From Gnetum montanum (Eukaryota; Streptophyta; Gnetopsida; Gnetales; Gnetaceae): a stretch of 64,000 nucleotides of DNA. The notes below the pieces were generated by a model. It was not told where the DNA came from. It did no database searches and was given only the letters and a program-made list of their open reading frames with translations. Shown here in pieces: positions 59,040 to 64,000 of the stretch; the stretch's first letter is position 1, and each line of letters opens with the position of its first letter. Made by a program: the position numbers and the translations under genes. The stretch is taken from the NCBI GenBank assembly GCA_015680685.1, contig MNCI01028332.1:1-64000 (forward strand). The letters run 5' to 3'.

Positions 59040-59540
59040 CTGCTACATATAGGCACCTTTGGATTTCTATCTCATTTGCACACTGTATACATGTTGTGAT
59101 TGATGTACTTTTTACAAATCATAATTTCTACACACAGTTGCACCCTATATCACTATATGTGACACCTAGAACTCTCTTCCTCTCTCTCTTTTCAAATGCA
59201 TTTTCCTTGGAAATATCCAAGGAAAGGTCTTTGATGCCCAACCATGCATCAATGGTACTTAGCCAAGCCATTCTTATGATGATTGGGAAGTTTCCCTTGC
59301 AATTATCAACTCAGATTAGTAGGAAATTAGTAGGATAGGACCATCCACAAACAATAATCATAATGTCCTCTACTAGTCCCAAAGGAACAATGATGGATTG
59401 GTTTACCAACTCAAGATGAATGTTACTCTTCTTGAGTGAAGGTAGGTTACAGGCTTTATATATCTCATGAGAAATTAGATTTACACTAGAACCTGAATCT
59501 AGAAGAGCTTTTCAAGGCTCATTCCTAGTGATTTGTAGGT
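59040..59540 (-). pseudogene. A7 aspartic protease
   Basis: LLDSGSSVNLIS with the catalytic Asp-Ser-Gly at 59499-59491, then VPLGLVEDIMIIV and FPIIIRMAWLSTI. The GRAW block of sister copies reads RMAW here. The domain is nearly open in one frame, with one stop near 59318. Confidence 0.8.
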
Positions 59541-62181
59541 AAATAAGGGAACTTCTATAATTAGATATTTTCCTGAGGTGACCAACCTTTATCCAATCAA
59601 TTACCACATGGTTCAACATGAAGATATGCATTTTGAGAGGTATTTGGTTTAAAGGGGAATCAAACAAAGTGAATGTAGATGATGAGGAAGAAGCAGGGCT
59701 ATGAGGTGCATAAGTCTATGAGGGCTTTCTAGGATTGTTGGTTTGAAGAAATTTTCACTTTTGGGATTTGCTTTTTGAACTACTCGATTGAGGAGCTACT
59801 TGTAAGTTAATAGCCCTAGTAGTGTTACATTGCTATGGCTCGGTTGGAATTTCACCCTACATTGAGGGAGTAGGTGGTAATTGAGTTGAAGGTGGAGGTA
59901 CATATGTAGAAGGATGAGGAAGCTAATGAGGAAATGAGGATTCCCCTCTTGAAGATGGAGATTGAGCTATGTAATACTCAAGAGGGTAGTAATGATGCTA
60001 GAATGAGGCATGACTAGAAGTGTCATGTAGAGAAATGGGCTACTGAACATAGTATCCATATGGATCAAGCTACTAGTAAGGGTACTACTACCTTGGTGGT
60101 GGCATCCCCCATGACTGTGGGTGTTGCCACTGATGATACTGCTTATAAGGTTGTGGTGGAGCTCCACTTGAATAATAGGCTTATTGTTGGTGGAACTACC
60201 TTGGATTGCCTTGAAAATAAGGTAATCTTTTGGGTGCTTACCTTCGTGCTAATCTAGGATTTAGAGCATACAACCCAAACTCTTGTAAGTATGACATAAT
60301 AGGGCATCAACCCTTAGGATGTTCATATTGATAGATGTCACATCCACCACCATCATCTATTTTAGATTCCACAAACTCTTCTACTACAATAACATTATCC
60401 TTATCCCTTTGGTAGGCATGTTTAGCTTCCTTCTTCTCATGCGATCATAATCACTACTTTTCTCTTTGGATTTCTTTGCTATTTTTAGAGCTATTTGGAA
60501 CTTTTCATCTAAATAGTCTTACATTTTATCTACCTTAGCTGAAATTTTAGATACAGATTTTTGAATTGTCAAGGTCTTTTATTGCACCACCTCGTTAAGT
60601 AATGCTCCTCCTCATTTTCATAAAACTAAGCTTTCCTTTTTTTGATGAAAGGATCTTGGTTGTACTCCTTAGCAATTTTTCTTTTTTTTTAGCACTCCTT
60701 CTTCCTTGGCAACTTGCTCTATCAACCTTTTAATTTGATGAACTTCTAAATATGAAAGTCTCCCTTTGGCATAGATCCCAAGAGTTCTTCTTGTTTCTGT
60801 GCAAAGCCCATCTATGATATGGTGAAGTTACTCCCTTTGAAAATAATGATGGCTAGGACATCCTTGCAAAAGGGAATAGTACTTGCCCATGACTATGTCC
60901 AAGGGTTTATGTATTTATTATTTTGAACCTTGGATATGCATCCTTAGGTTGGACATTTAGGAATACGTTTCATACTTATCATTGAAGAACTCTAGCATCA
61001 TACTTCATCTACAAATTGATTTTGGCTCTAAGGACTAGTAGCAACTTTCAGCTTCTTGATTGAGTGTCCATGGAAATAGATCTAATGTTTGCCATTCATT
61101 CTTCATGTTTTATAAGGCATAGGCTTCGTGAAAGTCTTAAAGATGATTTTGTAGATCTAAGTTGTATCCCCTTTCAAAATTGGGAATATTGTTCATATCC
61201 AACTACTTGATTATGCTATCTCTCACATGCCTTGTCAAAATTCTCACTACCTCTGTGGTGTTCAACATATTTTGAGTTGCAAGCAAAGGCTCATCATAGT
61301 CATAGCCTTTGCGATGGCCATGATGCCTATGATTCCCTCTGCTATCCCTTCTTTCATGGTGGTGGGCCTTCCTTGATTGCCCATGCCCTTGATCTCAGCT
61401 ATTCCAATAGGTCCTATGAAGATCTTTATCCCACTAGTCACCTCCATCAAGGTCATATACTCTATAGCTTTAGTTAGAGCTAGAGAAAGAAGAAGAGGAT
61501 GATGAAGGTGGAGGAAAGAGGACTAGCACCATCATGATGCTTGCCACCTTCTCTTCAATGATCATGGCCATGATCATCATCATGATGCCTATACTTGTTC
61601 TTGCCATGACTCCTACCTTTGGATCCCCCATGATCATGGGACCCATTCTTGCCTGATCTAGGATTGTTTACAGTAGACTGTAAGTTCTGGTTTAAGCCCC
61701 CTTTAGTAAAACCAAAGGAAGGAGAGCAAGTGAAATGAGAGCTCCCAGAGAAGGGATCCTCACTTTCTTTTTAACCTAGTAGGAACAAGGGTTTATTAAA
61801 TCGATTATCCTTTGCAGCTTCATAGTGCTTCTCCTATTACCAATCAATTTTACATTGTGCCTTAGTGGAATGGTAATCCTTAGAGTCGTGGTCCAGCATA
61901 ACGTATTCAACATGGAGCCCTTGGATGCCCAACCTCATAAGAGTTTGATGGAGCATCACAGGAATTGATTAATTAGGTAGCAACATAATGTTTCCCTCCA
62001 TGTTCCTCCACCACATCTATTCATCCTAATGTAGGATGAAGGTGAAGTCAGGCACATACTCACTAGGATGAGTATATACCACTTGGCATTGTTAGGAGAT
62101 TGGTTGATTTGATTGTTCATTTTGCTAATTGGATGTGTGCTTGAATTTTAGTAGAGAATCATCCTTGTGAGAAGAAGACAT
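59541..62181 (-). pseudogene. A7 gag
   Basis: Start codon at 62181-62179 (MSSSHKDDS). In-frame TAG at 62028-62026, the shared stop. Similarity to the A4 and A8 gags runs through the Ser/Asp-rich section (61500-61660), capsid-like part (61200-60700), acidic helix (60600-60420), the zinc-knuckle-like region (60370-60300) and Gln/Pro-rich tail (60200-59900). Many stops and indels. Confidence 0.8.
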
Positions 62182-62315
62182 TTTGAATTAAAAGAAAAAT
62201 ACTAATGTCCTTTTTTACAAGTATTATTATTAGAATGATTATGACTTTGAGGTTCGATTCAATGATGTTGAATAATTTTCTCTAAATCCTAGATAGCATA
62301 CATAGCTAAGTAAAG

Positions 62316-62334
62316 TCTCTAACAATAGCACCAA
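62316..62334 (-). other. A7 primer-binding site
   Basis: On the minus strand TTGGTGCTATTGTTAGAGA follows CTCTCATCA. It marks the 5' end of the A7 interior. Confidence 0.75.
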
Positions 62335-62348
62335 TGATGAGAGATGAG
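62335..62348 (-). mobile_element. A7 5' LTR stub (14 bp)
   Basis: TGATGAGAGATGAG equals the first 14 plus-strand bases of the A7 3' LTR (TGATGAGTGGCGAG) with three transitions or transversions. The rest was displaced by A8. Confidence 0.65.
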
Positions 62349-63181
62349 TGATGGGATGTGATATCGCGTCCATCGCAATATCGCATCTCCCGCAATATCG
62401 TGTACGCGATATCGTGTCTTCCCCTGCGATATCACGTACACGATATCGTAGTGCACCGTTAAATCTATAAATAAGAGGCGGCTCTCCCTTGTTTCTCAGT
62501 TTAGGCATAGACCGTAGCGAAACTTTGGTAGTTTTACCTCTCCAGAGATAGAATAATTTCCATGTGCTTGCAGTAGGAGCTCCAAAGTGGATGGATCTTT
62601 ATTCGAGCAAATATTATACCTAAGCACAAGTTTGTGTACAGAAATAAAGATGAACTTCTTGGATAAACCTTGCAGTGCATGGACTAAGCTAAATAGGATT
62701 TTATTTATTGTTCATCATTTAAATGCTTTATTAGTTAATTAAATCTCTCTCAACCCTTCTCTCATAGTTAAGTGCATTCAGTATGACCGCTTCGAGCACG
62801 TACATTACTCTTGGTAATCCCAACAACGAATAGCATTTGGTAATCCTAAAGGTTGCATTGGTTCAGGGTGTGAACAACAAGTGGGAATGGATACTGATGT
62901 TAGGCATTAGAACTTAGTTAGTTAAAGTTAGTTACTTAGTCTCTTCGCCCTTTCCTTCATTAGCATAGGCGATAAAACATAAAAGATATAAAAATCACAT
63001 ACCTCATACTTACTTAACCATACAACCGTGAAAAATACAAGTAAGTTTGGGAAGACAACGAAAAATTAACCTTAAGTGTTCCATAAGGCGTGTAGGCACT
63101 TAGTCTGCAGAGTTCGACTGGATCGCATGTGTAATGCTCGTATTCGTATGGTTAAGTGTAAGGGTACCTCGCCACTCATCA
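62349..63181 (+). mobile_element. A8 5' LTR
   Basis: 833 bp, TGATGGGATG to CTCATCA. U3 has six RATATC(G/A) sites between 62359 and 62448, including an 11-bp inverted repeat (62407-62417 with 62438-62448), then TATA-like ctataaataagaggc near 62464. Bears ttggtaatccc, cttcgagcacgta and acctcgccactcatca. Followed by the best-preserved primer site here. Confidence 0.9.
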
Positions 63182-63200
63182 TTGGCGCCGTTGCTAAGGA
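63182..63200 (+). other. A8 primer-binding site
   Basis: TTGGCGCCGTTGCTAAGGA: the first 13 bases match the complement of the plant tRNA-Asp 3' end; the rest has decayed. Confidence 0.85.
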
Positions 63201-63326
63201 CTAAGTTTTTTGTGCACTAAGTAGAACATAGGAAATCATCCACATAGTTGGGAAGCTTAAATGAACCCTTCGGGTTAATCAGAAGAAAATTTAAACAACG
63301 GTCAGTAGCACACCGATTAAATAAGA

Positions 63327-64000
63327 ATGTCTTCTTCTTCAAACAAAAGCACTTCACCACCTAGGGATCACACTAGAGATAGTCGGCGGCACCAAACACA
63401 TAACCAAAAATCACCAGTTCCTCAATAGTATTGGGTGCTATATATTCATCACGATGAGTATATACCCAATTTTAGCTTTATCCTCCATTAGGATCAACAA
63501 CTGCGTTGGCGAGACTTGCAAGGCAACATAGTATTATCCCTAGATCGGGCAGTCCCTAACATGCTCCTTCGTGCTCTTGCACAAATAGGCATGACAGAAT
63601 TATATGCTAAATATGTTGTGGAAGATTATGACATAAGGGATTACCATCCCATAGTAGCGCAACATCTAAGGTACTCACAGCAGGAGAGCCACCATACATT
63701 GTTGAAGGGAAAAGGGGTCCTGCACATCCTAAGAGAAATTGGAGATTGTGAACCAATTATAACAGGTTCTCCATCAAATGATGTTCCTCCTCCTAACAAT
63801 AGTGAGGAGGTGGGGTATCAGAACCTACGCTCCACAATACACAATCCTAGTTCTGATCCCCATGAACACCAAGTGTTCACTAAGGGAACAAAAACACATG
63901 ACAAGGATGGGCATTTGGATCGTCATCACAATCAGGGCTATAGCCATCGAAGAGAAGGTAAGAAACATCATCATGGCAATGGTTCCCCTTCTTCTTCCCC
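63327..64000 (+). pseudogene. A8 gag, N-terminal part, runs off the window
   Basis: ATG 63327 (MSSSSNKSTSPPRD). TAG after about 34 codons and the shared TAG at 63489-63491; after that the frame stays open for a long way (LQGNIVLSLDRAVPNML, ...ELYAKYVVEDYDIRDYH, the HDKDGHLDRHHNQG segment). Truncated by the window end in the Ser-rich stretch. Confidence 0.8.

Noticed and set aside
62349-62470. Centromeric or origin-type satellite from the repeated GATATCG
   Set aside because: It is confined to LTR U3 regions with defined LTR ends, not a tandem satellite.

Overview
The window is nuclear DNA of a land plant. It holds one intact, intron-rich plant gene (the ER stress sensor IRE1) in a thick layer of old, nested LTR retrotransposons. 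The 4.9-kb first intron and the heavily decayed Ty3/gypsy and Ty1/copia copies suggest a large, slowly purged genome such as a conifer or other gymnosperm; that is an inference. There are no bacterial operons, rRNA, tRNA or CRISPR arrays.

Layout. Labels: family A is a Ty3/gypsy lineage whose LTRs run TGATGAG...CTCATCA; family B is a second LTR family. 1-5853: minus-strand A1 (gag and 5' LTR), its LTR split by a 3.9-kb minus-strand piece, B1. 5854-20508: gene island with the IRE1 promoter region, the seven-exon IRE1 CDS (6867-16734, 935 aa) and its downstream region. 20509-21672: minus-strand F-box/kelch pseudogene. 21673-25107: degenerate duplications and a plus-strand gag relic. 25108-31983: minus-strand A2 (3' LTR and a third, coiled-coil-like ORF), cut by a solo family B LTR (B2) with a clean 5-bp target duplication, then LTR fragment A3. 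32847-42481: plus-strand mosaic A4 with two gag-protease modules. 42713-46740: plus-strand A5, gag-less but with protease, RT, RNase H and integrase remnants. 47819-50027: minus-strand A6 (3' LTR and third ORF). 50028-62348: minus-strand A7, inserted in A6 and itself holding a Ty1/copia element C1 (51393-56568). 62349-64000: plus-strand A8, inserted 14 bp inside the A7 5' LTR and running off the window.

Function. Only IRE1 looks alive: signal peptide, luminal sensor, one membrane helix, kinase and RNase with all expected catalytic residues. The element ORFs are dead, mostly through C-to-T and G-to-A changes as expected from methylcytosine deamination.

Most unusual signals: (i) perfect 20-bp palindromes in the U3 of two LTR families (GATATCGCGTACGCGATATC; ACTACGCTCTAGAGCGTAGT) within arrays of half-sites; (ii) an in-frame TAG at the same gag position in all four readable family A copies; (iii) a coiled-coil-like third ORF between integrase and LTR; (iv) a 30-bp minisatellite inside B1; (v) an 84-nt IRE1 intron that stays open in frame.
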